In this document: positions 15,570 through 24,440 of the stretch, in pieces
Layout of the letters: every line of letters begins with the position of its first letter
How positions within the stretch are numbered: the first letter of the stretch is position 1
Origin: Verrucomicrobia bacterium 12-59-8
GTDB lineage: Bacteria > Verrucomicrobiota > Verrucomicrobiae > Verrucomicrobiales > Verrucomicrobiaceae
Reading direction: 5' to 3'
Assembly: GCA_002279765.1 (NCBI GenBank)
Contig: NCCR01000117.1
Span: 1-34,559, forward strand
Length of the DNA: 34,559 bases
The notes under the pieces: generated by a model
The model's input: only the letters and a program-made list of their open reading frames with translations
Databases searched by the model: none
What the model was told of the DNA's origin: nothing
Program-made: the position numbers and the translations under genes

Positions 15570-16198
15570 ACACACTCTGGATCGTTGAAGACCATGCTGC
15601 ATTTCGGCGCACGTTGGTGCGCGTCTTGAATGCTGAGGCTGACTTCAAGTGTACGCGTGATTTCGACTCCTGCGAAAAACTGTTCACGGCGCTCGCCAAA
15701 CCGGAGGTGCCCGATTTGATCCTCCTTGATGTCGGCCTGCCTGGCATGAGCGGGCTTGAAGGCATTCGTTTGATCAAGGAACGCGCTCCGAAGGCTCTCG
15801 TTGTCATTCTCACGGTCTTTGAGGACGATGACAAAGTCTTCCAGGCCATCTGCGCCGGAGCCGCCGGTTATCTGCTCAAGACCAGCAGCGCCGCCGACAT
15901 CACGCAGGCTGTGCGCGATGCGCTGGCAGGTGGATCGCCGATGAATCCGCGCATCGCTCGCCGTGTGCTTGAGATGTTTTCCAAGTTCGCCCCGAAGCAG
16001 AACGATTACGGCCTCAGCGAGCGTGAAAAGGAAATCCTCCAGCTCATGACCACGGGTCTCATCAAGAAGGAGATCGCCGACAAGCTCACGCTCAGCGTCC
16101 ACACCGTCGATACCTACCTGCGCCGTATCTACGAGAAACTGGCGGTAAATACGCGCACCGGAGCGGTGGCCAAAGCGCTCAAGGAGGGGTTGGTATGA
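15566..16198 (+). CDS. NarL/FixJ-type response regulator
   Basis: A 210-residue regulator of standard length. The receiver domain has acidic residues Glu8-Asp9, phospho-accepting Asp55 (LILLDVGLPGMSG) and the conserved Lys in YLLKTS. The C-terminal LuxR-type helix-turn-helix is complete: LSEREKEILQLMTTGLIKKE, then SVHTVDTYLRRIYEKL. It is the evident partner of the upstream kinase, whose stop overlaps its start by 4 nt. The next gene, a DUF1592-type cytochrome, starts 43 nt later on the same strand, so the regulator may control that cluster. Base composition is close to neutral between G and C, unlike genes on either side. Confidence 0.95.
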   Translation: MNTLWIVEDHAAFRRTLVRVLNAEADFKCTRDFDSCEKLFTALAKPEVPDLILLDVGLPGMSGLEGIRLIKERAPKALVVILTVFEDDDKVFQAICAGAAGYLLKTSSAADITQAVRDALAGGSPMNPRIARRVLEMFSKFAPKQNDYGLSEREKEILQLMTTGLIKKEIADKLTLSVHTVDTYLRRIYEKLAVNTRTGAVAKALKEGLV

Positions 16199-16241
16199 TA
16201 GGGTATGGAAAAAACGCTGAGTCTGCCGTATAAAATCTGTG

Positions 16242-18641
16242 ATGTTAACGACCCGATTACTTATGCCTCTCTTCACGCTTTCATGGGTGATAGCAGGCAA
16301 CGCAGCGGATGTGCTGGAACCTTACTTTCGGGAGCATTGTCTGCGCTGTCATGGTGAGAAGAAGCAGAAGGGGGATCTGCGCCTGGATACGCTGGCGCGG
16401 GATTTTACGGGAGGCTCGGAAACGGAGCGGTGGTTTGAGGTGATCACCCGTATTGGCTCGGGTGAGATGCCGCCGGATGATGAGCCGCAGCCGACGGCTG
16501 AGGCTTCGGGAGAGGTGATGGAGTGGCTGTCTGCGCGGATCAAAGAAGGGGAATCGGCACGCATGGCGAAGCGTGCGCCAGTGGCCCACTATCGGCTGAG
16601 CCGGGAGGAGTACTCATATACGGTCGCGGATTTCCTGGGCGTGCAGTATGACACCCGCGCGCCGGGGGCGTTTTCTGAAGACCCTGGGTGGCAAGGCTTT
16701 GAACGACTTGGCAGCGAGCTGTCGCTCGCGCCTTCGCACGTGGAAAAATACCTGAAGGCAGCAGCGGAGATCATTGATCTGGCCTTTCCTGATAAGAAGC
16801 CATTTCAGGTGAAGTCGCATGTGGATGCCCTTTACATGGACTGGCAGAATGCGGGCAAACGCAAGGAGCTGGACGCCATCGGCATCACACCAAGGATTCG
16901 CACGTTGTTCTGGCCGGGGCACATCCTGTCCAATGTACGTCCTGACGGCGGCTATCGGCAGGCGGCAGGTCGCTATCGCGGACGGATTCAATTGAGCGGA
17001 CTGGCTCCTGCGGGCGGACGCACGCCGCATGTCACTCTGTATTCCAAGGAGCTGGACCGCATGATTTTCGAGGCGGATGTGCTCGCGCCTGAGGACAAGC
17101 CTGCGGTGCTGGAGTTCGAGGTCTTCCTTCCTGCGGGCAAGTGGGATATTGCCATCAGCAATGCGGTGCCGGGCCCGTCGAACCTGCCGCATGCGGGCCG
17201 GCCGGGTGGCGCTGTTTTAACCACGCTGAGGGATCCAAAATCGCGTGAGCCGTGGCAGCGCAAGATGACAGATGATGAAGGCAAGCCGCTCTATCCGCTG
17301 CTGATCGTGGACTGGCTCGACTGGGAGGGACCGCTGGAAAGCCCCGAGGACCTGCAAAAACGCGAGGGCCTCTTCCCGGCAGACAACGCCGACGCGAATG
17401 CAGTGCTGGCCTGCCTCACGCGCTTTGCTGAAGGAGCGTGGCGCCGACCGGTGACACCTGAGGAAGTGCGGCCCTACATGGGCATCGTGGAGCATGAGCA
17501 GGCGGCGAAAACACCGTTGCGTGCAGCTTATAAAACAGCGCTGCTCGGTGTGCTGGCCTCGAAGAATTTTACATATCTCACAGAGGGTTCTCCGGGAGAG
17601 AAACGAATGCTGCTCAATGACTGGGAGCTGGCCTCGCGCCTGTCCTATTTCTTGTGGAGTTCCGCGCCGGATGAGAAGCTGCGTGCTGCTGCCGCAGGCG
17701 GAGTACTGCGCACGAGTGAGGGCTTGCGTACGGAGGTCGTGCGCATGCTGGCGGATGCCAAGACTGCGCGCTTTGCGGAGTCATTCCCGCGCCAGTGGCT
17801 GCAACTGAAGCGAGTCGGGGAGTTCCCGCCGGATGAGAAGCTCTATCCCGACTACGAGGCCTGGCTGGAGCACAGCATGGTGCTGGAGACCACGAGCTAC
17901 TTTGCCGAAATGTTCCGGCAAAATTTACCGCTGAGAGAGTTTATCGATTCGAACTGGACCATGCTGAATCCACGAATGGCGCTGCACTACGGCATCACTT
18001 CGCCAGACAGCGCCGACTTTCAGCGGGTTGCGCTCAGTCCCGAGCAGCATCGCGGCGGGCTGCTGACACAGGCGTCCATTCTCAGCCTGAGTTCGGATGG
18101 CACGAGGCACCGACCGGTGCATCGCGGTATCTGGGTTTCGCAGGCCATTCTGGGCAAGACCCCGCCACCACCGCCGCCGAATGTCAGCGCGATTCAGCCG
18201 AATCCCGTGAATGAACCCAAGGCCACGATCCGCCAGAAACTCGCCGCGCATAAGGTGAACCCGAACTGTGCGGCCTGCCATGCGAAAATCGATCCGCTTG
18301 GGCTGGCCTTTGATCACTACGACGCCATTGGCCGCTGGCGCACGGAGGAAGTCGTGCTCACGGGCAAGGGGAACAATCCGCCGGTGGATGCCAGCGGCAC
18401 GCTATCGGACGGACGTCACTTTGCCGACTCTGCTGAGTTTAAAAAGCTGCTCGCCGCGAAGCCGGAACCGTTTGCGCATGCATTCGTCAGCAAGCTGGCC
18501 GTGTATGGTTTGCGGCGGGCGGTGACGCAGGATGATGAAGCCGCCATCAAGGCCATCGTCGAGAAGTGCAAGAGCAGTGACTACAAGCTGCGCGATGTCA
18601 TTGAAGCTTTTGTTTTGTCAGATCTTTTTCGGAAGCGTTAG
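16242..18641 (+). CDS. Secreted PSCyt1-DUF1587-DUF1592-DUF1588-DUF1585 protein
   Basis: A 799-residue exported protein. The ATG at 16242 follows an in-frame GTG at 16239 and gives a signal peptide cut near AGNAA. The heme site CLRCH (33-37) belongs to PSCyt1. Then come GSGEMPPDDEPQP, DUF1587 (YRLSREEYSYTVADFLGV), the beta-rich middle, DUF1595 (FAEGAWRRPVTPEEVRPY), DUF1592 (ELASRLSYFLWSSAPDEKL), DUF1588 (HRGGLLTQASILSLSSDGT, a proline run, CAACH at 676-680) and DUF1585 at the C-terminus. It is thus an intact version of the gene broken at 9277-11720. Such proteins are thought to act as periplasmic c-type cytochromes; the substrate is not established. The DUF1552 gene follows after 24 nt. Confidence 0.93.
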   Translation: MLTTRLLMPLFTLSWVIAGNAADVLEPYFREHCLRCHGEKKQKGDLRLDTLARDFTGGSETERWFEVITRIGSGEMPPDDEPQPTAEASGEVMEWLSARIKEGESARMAKRAPVAHYRLSREEYSYTVADFLGVQYDTRAPGAFSEDPGWQGFERLGSELSLAPSHVEKYLKAAAEIIDLAFPDKKPFQVKSHVDALYMDWQNAGKRKELDAIGITPRIRTLFWPGHILSNVRPDGGYRQAAGRYRGRIQLSGLAPAGGRTPHVTLYSKELDRMIFEADVLAPEDKPAVLEFEVFLPAGKWDIAISNAVPGPSNLPHAGRPGGAVLTTLRDPKSREPWQRKMTDDEGKPLYPLLIVDWLDWEGPLESPEDLQKREGLFPADNADANAVLACLTRFAEGAWRRPVTPEEVRPYMGIVEHEQAAKTPLRAAYKTALLGVLASKNFTYLTEGSPGEKRMLLNDWELASRLSYFLWSSAPDEKLRAAAAGGVLRTSEGLRTEVVRMLADAKTARFAESFPRQWLQLKRVGEFPPDEKLYPDYEAWLEHSMVLETTSYFAEMFRQNLPLREFIDSNWTMLNPRMALHYGITSPDSADFQRVALSPEQHRGGLLTQASILSLSSDGTRHRPVHRGIWVSQAILGKTPPPPPPNVSAIQPNPVNEPKATIRQKLAAHKVNPNCAACHAKIDPLGLAFDHYDAIGRWRTEEVVLTGKGNNPPVDASGTLSDGRHFADSAEFKKLLAAKPEPFAHAFVSKLAVYGLRRAVTQDDEAAIKAIVEKCKSSDYKLRDVIEAFVLSDLFRKR

Positions 18642-18665
18642 CCATCCTCTGAACCCATCTCTCAT

Positions 18666-20036
18666 ATGAATTTTCTATCACAATCCTGGCTCATTGGCCG
18701 CCGCCATTTCCTTCGGGGCCTGGGAGTCTCCGTGGGTCTGCCGTTGCTGGACTGCATGCGTCCGCTGCGGGCTGCTGTTGCTGCTCCGAAGGCCAAGCGC
18801 AGTGTCTTTGTGTATCTGCCGAATGGCGTGAACACCCTCGACTTTCAGATTCTGGGTGCTGGCAAGGACTACAACATAAGCCGGGGGCTGAAGCCGCTGG
18901 AACGCCACCGAGCCAACATCACGCCGATCTCAGGGCTGCATCATCCGCACGGGCTGGGGCATCATCATGGCTGCCAGAGCATCTGGCTCACGGGTGCGGA
19001 GATCGGCCAGGGAAAGCGCAACAGCATCAGTTTGGATCAAATGATCGCCGAGCAGCTCGCGCCGCACACACGTTTTTCCTCGCTGGAGATCAGCGATACC
19101 GGACGCTCGCTGGCCTACAATGGCGACGGCATCAACCTGCCCGCCGAGATCAAACCGCGCGATGTGTTCCGCCGCTTATTTGAAGCGCCTGAGGGTGGTC
19201 TGGAAAAAGAGCGCGAGGGGCTGCGCCGTCGCGGCAGCGTGCTTGATGTCGTGCTGGATGAGGCACGCGCGTTGGATAAGAAAATCGGCAGTGAAGACCG
19301 GGGTCGGCTGGATCAGTACCTCAGCTCGGTGCGTGAGGTGGAGGTGCGCACTGAGCGTGCTGACCGCTGGCTCGATGTGCCGCGTCCTCTGGTGCCGGAG
19401 GTCATCCGCAAGAACCTCACCCGCGACGTCCCGCAGACCAAGCCGGGTGACTATTACCGCACCTTTTATGACCTGATGCTGCTCGCTTTTCAGACTGACA
19501 CGACGCGTGTCATCACTTTCAGCACGGGAGAGGAGGGCAAGGGCCTGCCCATTCCCGAACTCGGCATCAACCAGACACGGCACTCGCTTTCGCATCACAA
19601 CGGCGACATCGAACAGATGGACCGTCTCACGCAAGGCGATGTGTTTAACATCGAGCAATTTGCGTACTTCCTCGACCGGCTCGCTGCGACGAAGGATGGC
19701 GACACGCCGCTGCTGGATCTCACCGTCTCACTCTATGGCAGTGGCATGGCTTACGGTCACAGTCATGGCAATGCCAACCTGCCCACCGTCGTCGCGGGCG
19801 GGCGTGCGCTTGGCTTGAAGCACGGCACGCATGTGGATCTCAATCAGGGGCACTTCAACGGCTATGATCTTGATGAAAAAGGTGTGCTGAAGACGAGCCA
19901 CTACGAGCTGTGCTCGCGCCCGGTGAATGACAAAGGCCGGCTGAGCAACCTGCTGCTCACCCTCGCGCAAAAGATGGATGTGGAGACCGCCACCTTTGCG
20001 GACAGTCTCGGCACACTCTCACAAATCGAAGGCTAA
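18666..20036 (+). CDS. DUF1552 (HXXSHH) twin-arginine secreted protein, second copy
   Basis: A 456-residue protein with a Tat-like start ([19 protein letters not shown]) and a DUF1552 body. Conserved stretches are [32 protein letters not shown] and the family motif HSLSHH at 306-311. An additional His-rich stretch, [13 protein letters not shown], lies near residues 95-107 and could bind metal. The gene is 24 nt after the DUF1592-type cytochrome gene and 5 nt before the next gene, so it is in the middle of an operon. It is clearly diverged from the first copy at 12175-13473, so the two pairs are old paralogues, not a recent duplication. Confidence 0.93.
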   Translation: MNFLSQSWLIGRRHFLRGLGVSVGLPLLDCMRPLRAAVAAPKAKRSVFVYLPNGVNTLDFQILGAGKDYNISRGLKPLERHRANITPISGLHHPHGLGHHHGCQSIWLTGAEIGQGKRNSISLDQMIAEQLAPHTRFSSLEISDTGRSLAYNGDGINLPAEIKPRDVFRRLFEAPEGGLEKEREGLRRRGSVLDVVLDEARALDKKIGSEDRGRLDQYLSSVREVEVRTERADRWLDVPRPLVPEVIRKNLTRDVPQTKPGDYYRTFYDLMLLAFQTDTTRVITFSTGEEGKGLPIPELGINQTRHSLSHHNGDIEQMDRLTQGDVFNIEQFAYFLDRLAATKDGDTPLLDLTVSLYGSGMAYGHSHGNANLPTVVAGGRALGLKHGTHVDLNQGHFNGYDLDEKGVLKTSHYELCSRPVNDKGRLSNLLLTLAQKMDVETATFADSLGTLSQIEG

Positions 20037-20041
20037 AGCTC

Positions 20042-21304
20042 ATGCGTGTTTTGTCATTCATTGCTGCGTGCAGCAGCCTCATTGCATCGGCTTATGCTGC
20101 GGAGCCAGCCGATCCGCGCATCGCACTCGACAGCGCGTTTCCTGATGCAAAGTCTGGGAGGCCTTTTGCGGGTGAACTCATCCTTGTGGAGCATGTGACG
20201 AGGCGTGGCATTCTGCGGCTGGACCGCGATGGCACGATCAACAAGTACTTCTGGGATTTGCCGCATCATTTTCAAATGCTGCCCTATGCCGCCATCAATT
20301 TGCATGGTGCGCCCGCCAGTTTTGAGGACCTTCCGCTTGGCACCCATCTGCATGGCGTCTTCTACCTCGGTCCCGAAGGCGACTTCCAGATCAAGCCGCC
20401 TGATACGGGATACGACGCCAGTAAAATGGCCAACCCGGATCTGCGTTCCATCGTCACGCAATACTCGCGCGTGCTCACTCTCGACGATGATTTCAGCTAC
20501 TATCAGAAACGCGGAGAAGGCTGGACGATTACCGCGTTTGGCCCGGATAAGAGCAACGTCACTGTCGAGCGCGTCGCGCTGGCCGATGGCAGTGTGGTGA
20601 AGGATGCTAACGATGGAAACAAGTCCACACAGGTGCTGCATCTTGACCGTGGCACGCGCATTTGGAAAGGCCGTGAGATCGCCGCGCTCGAAGACCTCGA
20701 GGTGGGTCAGATCGTGCAGCTCAATCTCACTTGGGCCATGCTCTACGCTTCCATGAAAGAAGACGGACTGTGCCGTGACATCTGGATCGATGCGGCCAGC
20801 CGCGAGACCGCTGTGCAGCAGCAGCGCCAGATATGCATCGCCCAGCAAAAACGTTTGGGTTTTCCTGGCATCATTCTCAAGACCGAGCCCATTCCGGGTC
20901 AGGGATCGAGCGGGTATATCACGGTGGCCCTGCCTGCGGGCATCGATGCTGAACTTATGGACGCCATCAAGCCCAAGGCCGGACTCGATCTCTGGCCCGT
21001 GGAACCCAATCTACGCCATTGGGGCAGCTATGGCAGCGGTGGTATTGAAGAAGTGACGCACATCGAAAATCCGCCCGCCGGGCATAGTGGGGTACAGATC
21101 AAGTTGCGCTTCTATGAAATGCTCGAAGGCTTCCGCGCAGGGCGCACGGTGCGTATGATGATCCGAGTGCCGAATGTCAAAGGACGTCCGAGTGAGGATT
21201 ATCCGCGCGAGCTTTCACTGTATCCCAACGACACGCGAATTTTTCACGTCGGGCCCATGCCCGTGGCAGGCCGCGAGAAGGAACCGGAAGAGCCGAAGAA
21301 GTGA
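20042..21304 (+). CDS. Secreted protein of unknown function, linked to the cytochrome operon
   Basis: A 420-residue protein with a clear signal peptide (MRVLSFIAACSSLIASAYA). I do not recognise a catalogued domain. Internal features are the early segment RRGILRLDRDGTINKYFWDL, the stretch LPLGTHLHGVFYLGP (about 100-115) and a later analogous stretch LEVGQIVQLNLTWAMLY. The last two look like two related small beta-barrel units. Cysteines are few and there is no CxxCH. The C-terminus is charged (KEPEEPKK). The gene starts 5 nt after the DUF1552 stop, so the products are probably made together and meet in the periplasm. Role unknown; it could be an accessory or scaffold protein for the DUF1592/DUF1552 pair. 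Confidence 0.85.
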   Translation: MRVLSFIAACSSLIASAYAAEPADPRIALDSAFPDAKSGRPFAGELILVEHVTRRGILRLDRDGTINKYFWDLPHHFQMLPYAAINLHGAPASFEDLPLGTHLHGVFYLGPEGDFQIKPPDTGYDASKMANPDLRSIVTQYSRVLTLDDDFSYYQKRGEGWTITAFGPDKSNVTVERVALADGSVVKDANDGNKSTQVLHLDRGTRIWKGREIAALEDLEVGQIVQLNLTWAMLYASMKEDGLCRDIWIDAASRETAVQQQRQICIAQQKRLGFPGIILKTEPIPGQGSSGYITVALPAGIDAELMDAIKPKAGLDLWPVEPNLRHWGSYGSGGIEEVTHIENPPAGHSGVQIKLRFYEMLEGFRAGRTVRMMIRVPNVKGRPSEDYPRELSLYPNDTRIFHVGPMPVAGREKEPEEPKK

Positions 21305-21366
21305 AGGAGGACTGTCCCGCGCTCGCGTGGCATGAAAAGAGCGGGCGAGTGCCGTATGAGTGATCT

Positions 21367-24294
21367 ATGCGACTTTCTGTTTTCATCATCTTCGCCGCCG
21401 TGCCTGCCTTCGCGGTCGATTTTGTGCGTGAGGTGCAGCCGATTTTCGAGCAGCATTGTTATGAGTGCCATGGCGCGAAAAAACAGAAGAACGACTACCG
21501 GCTCGACATCAAGGACATCGCCCTGAAAGGTGGCGAGGATCATGCGCCGAACGTCGTTCCGGGCAAAAGCGGCGAGAGTCCGTTGTTTCGCTTCGTGAGC
21601 GGTACGGATGAGAAGATCGCGATGCCGCCGAAGTCGAAGCTCAGCAGCGCGGAGTTGGAGGTGATCAAATGCTGGATTGATGAAGGGGCTGTGTGGCCGG
21701 AGGGCGCAGACGTGGCCAAGGTGGAGGACCGGCTCGATTGGTGGAGCTTTAAGCCGCTGGTGAAGAAGGATGGAGGCATAGACGGTTTCATTCGTGCGAA
21801 GCTCACGGAAAACGGCTTGAAGCCCGCGCCACAGGCCGATGTGCGCACGCTGATTCGTCGGCTGTACTTTGATCTCACCGGTCTGCCGCCTTCTCCGGCG
21901 GATGTAGAGCACTATGCGGCGCTGCCGTATGAGAGGCTGGTGGATGATCTGCTGGCTTCGCCGCGATATGGCGAACGCTGGGCGCGGCACTGGCTGGACC
22001 TTGTTCACTACGGTGAAACTCATGGCTATGACAAAGACAAGCCGCGCATGAACGCGTGGCCGTATCGTGACTACGTCATTCGTGCGCTGAACAGCGACAA
22101 GCCGTATGCGCGCTTCATTGAAGAGCAGATCGCGGGGGATGTGCTGTATCCAGGCACGACGGACGGCATCACGGCGCTCGGGTTTATCTCGGCCGGGCCG
22201 TGGGATTACATTGGGCACGCGGAAGTGCCGGAGTCCAAGCTGGATGGAAAAATCGCGCGGCATCTTGACCGTGATGACATGGTGCAAAATACGATGGGTG
22301 CATTTTGTTCGCTCACTGTCGGCTGGTGCCACTACCACAAGTTCGATCCCATCTCGCAGGAGGACTATTATTCGCTGCAGGCCGTGTTTGCGGCCATCGA
22401 CCGCACGGATGTGAACTACTACCCCGATGACGCTTCGATGCAGAGGTTTGTGGGTTTGGAAGAGCAGCGTCAGAAAATCGCCACCACCATCACGGCGCTG
22501 GAGGAGCCGCTGAAGCAAAAAGCGGGTGAAGCGTACACGGCGCTCAGCAAGCGCATCGACGGAGCAGCCGACAAGGCATCCAAGACGAATCCGAATGTGG
22601 AACCTGACTTTGGCTATCACAGCGCCATCGCGATGGAGCAAAACACGGTGAAGTGGGTGCAGGTGGATCTCGGCAAGAGTGTGGAGATCCAGCGCATTGT
22701 GTTGAAGCCGTGCTACGATGACTTTGGCGGCATTGGTGGCGGCTTTGGTTTTCCGGTGCGTTTCAAGGTCGAGGCGAGTGATGATCCTGCGTTCAAAACT
22801 GGAGTGACGCTTATCTGGCGCAAGCACGACGCGACGTTCATGAACGACTTTAAGAATCCGGGACTGATGCCTTTTGAAACGGGTACGGCGGGTGATGACG
22901 GTGCCATGGGCAGATATGTACGCGTCACGGCGGTGAAGCTCGCGGAACGCAAGAACGACTACATCTTGGCGCTGGCGGAGATGGAGGTCTTTGCGGACAA
23001 AAATGGACCGAACCTCGCGGCAGGACGGCCGGTGACGGCGCTCGACAGCATTGAAGCCGCGCCACGCTGGCAGAAAGAAAATCTCACGGACGGCATCGCG
23101 CCTGAGGCACGTACGCAGGAGGACAAGCAGCGGCTCATTAGCGAGCGCGATGCGCTCATGCTCGCCCAAGCGGATGCTGCGACGCGCCAGCAGCTCAACG
23201 ACGCCCGCAAGGAGCGCGCAGCCATCGATGCGGAGATCGCCAAGCTGCCGAAGCCGGGCAAGGTGTATGCGGGAGCCATTCACACGGGCACGGGGGCCTT
23301 TCGAGGAACTGGGGGCGAAGGCGGGAAGCCGCGGGTGATTCAAGTGCTCAAGCGTGGTGACATGAAACAACCGGCGAAGGAAGTCGGGCCACAGAGCATT
23401 GCGGCGCTGAGTGAAGCCTTCCATGATGTGTATCAACTCGCAGGAGATAGCGAGTCCGCCCGCCGAGTTGCCTTGGCGAAATGGATCACGGACAAGAACA
23501 ACGTGCTGACGTGGCGCAGCATCGTGAACCGCGTGTGGCAGCATCATTTTGGCCGTGGGCTGGTCGATACGGCGAATGACTTTGGCCGTATGGGCGGCAA
23601 GCCGAGTCATCCGGAACTGATCGACTGGCTGGCGGTGACGTTTCGTGATGATCTTGGCGGCAGTTTGAAAAAGCTGCACAAGCTGATCGTGATGAGTGAC
23701 ACATACCGGCAGTCGTCCGACAAGGAGGAGCCCGCAGATGCGAACAACGTCTTCCTCTCGCACCAAAACCGCCGGAAGCTCGATGCGGAGTCGATTCGTG
23801 ATTCCATCCTTGCCGTGAGCGGCAAGCTGGATCTCAGCATGGGAGGACCGAGCTTTCAGGACTTCGTCATCGAGAAGCCGCAGCACAGTCCGCATTACGA
23901 ATATCAGCTGCACGATCCTGAAGATCCGAAATCCTGGCGGCGCAGCATCTACCGCTTCATTGTGCGTTCGCAGCAGCAGCCCTTCATGACCACGCTGGAT
24001 TGTGCCGATCCCTCCATGCGAGTGGAGAAGCGCAACGAATCGCTCAGCCCGCTGCAGGCGCTGGCCATGATGAACAATGGCCTCGTCGTTGCCATGGCGA
24101 AGCATTTTGCGGAGCGTGTGATGAAGGAAGAACAGGGGCTGGAGGCGCAGACACGACATGCTTTTGTGCTGGCGCTCTCGCGCAGTCCGAAGGCGGATGA
24201 ACTCGCGCCGCTGCTCGAATACGCGAAGAGGGAAGGCTTGGAAAATACCTGCCGGGTGATTTTGAATCTGAACGAATTCAGCTTTGTGGACTGA
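21367..24294 (+). CDS. Large secreted PSCyt1-DUF1549-DUF1553 protein with internal discoidin-like module
   Basis: A 975-residue exported protein. The signal peptide ends near AVPAFA, and the heme motif CYECH (31-35) starts the PSCyt1 domain (KKQKNDYRLD, later AMPPKSKLSSAELEVIKCWI). DUF1549 follows (TLIRRLYFDLTGLPPSPADV, then RYGERWARHWLDLVHYGETH). From about residue 416 to 542 there is an inserted discoidin-like module opening with GYHSAIAMEQNTVKWVQVDL. It closes with ALAEMEVFA and is followed by a Gln/Glu/Arg-rich coiled coil (about 585-640). DUF1553 completes the protein (WRSIVNRVWQHHFGRGLVDT, and ESLSPLQALAMMNNG near the end). It is the last gene of the six-gene array. Usually a DUF1501 gene follows directly; here that family appears only at 31547. 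Confidence 0.93.
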   Translation: MRLSVFIIFAAVPAFAVDFVREVQPIFEQHCYECHGAKKQKNDYRLDIKDIALKGGEDHAPNVVPGKSGESPLFRFVSGTDEKIAMPPKSKLSSAELEVIKCWIDEGAVWPEGADVAKVEDRLDWWSFKPLVKKDGGIDGFIRAKLTENGLKPAPQADVRTLIRRLYFDLTGLPPSPADVEHYAALPYERLVDDLLASPRYGERWARHWLDLVHYGETHGYDKDKPRMNAWPYRDYVIRALNSDKPYARFIEEQIAGDVLYPGTTDGITALGFISAGPWDYIGHAEVPESKLDGKIARHLDRDDMVQNTMGAFCSLTVGWCHYHKFDPISQEDYYSLQAVFAAIDRTDVNYYPDDASMQRFVGLEEQRQKIATTITALEEPLKQKAGEAYTALSKRIDGAADKASKTNPNVEPDFGYHSAIAMEQNTVKWVQVDLGKSVEIQRIVLKPCYDDFGGIGGGFGFPVRFKVEASDDPAFKTGVTLIWRKHDATFMNDFKNPGLMPFETGTAGDDGAMGRYVRVTAVKLAERKNDYILALAEMEVFADKNGPNLAAGRPVTALDSIEAAPRWQKENLTDGIAPEARTQEDKQRLISERDALMLAQADAATRQQLNDARKERAAIDAEIAKLPKPGKVYAGAIHTGTGAFRGTGGEGGKPRVIQVLKRGDMKQPAKEVGPQSIAALSEAFHDVYQLAGDSESARRVALAKWITDKNNVLTWRSIVNRVWQHHFGRGLVDTANDFGRMGGKPSHPELIDWLAVTFRDDLGGSLKKLHKLIVMSDTYRQSSDKEEPADANNVFLSHQNRRKLDAESIRDSILAVSGKLDLSMGGPSFQDFVIEKPQHSPHYEYQLHDPEDPKSWRRSIYRFIVRSQQQPFMTTLDCADPSMRVEKRNESLSPLQALAMMNNGLVVAMAKHFAERVMKEEQGLEAQTRHAFVLALSRSPKADELAPLLEYAKREGLENTCRVILNLNEFSFVD

Positions 24295-24440
24295 TTGCCA
24301 GACGAGCTAAGGACGTTCAATGGCCTATCTTTTGATGAGAGCCGCCGCAGACTGGTTTCAGCTGCATCATGACGCGCTGAACTGTTCATCGAGATGAAAC
24401 AAACGTTGCAAGTTTTGCGCGACGCACGCTCTTTAAGTGG

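Noticed and set aside
15500..16300. Replication origin (DnaA-box cluster, AT-rich unwinding region)
   Set aside because: The skew switch suggested one, but the intergenic gaps here are tiny and no TTATCCACA-like boxes or AT-rich stretch were seen. The skew is therefore reported only as a finding.
21244..24159. 971-codon open frame on the minus strand
   Set aside because: It lies entirely opposite the PSCyt1-DUF1549-DUF1553 gene, which has clear domain motifs. The product is Arg/His/Leu-rich and resembles nothing. High GC content gives long antisense frames.
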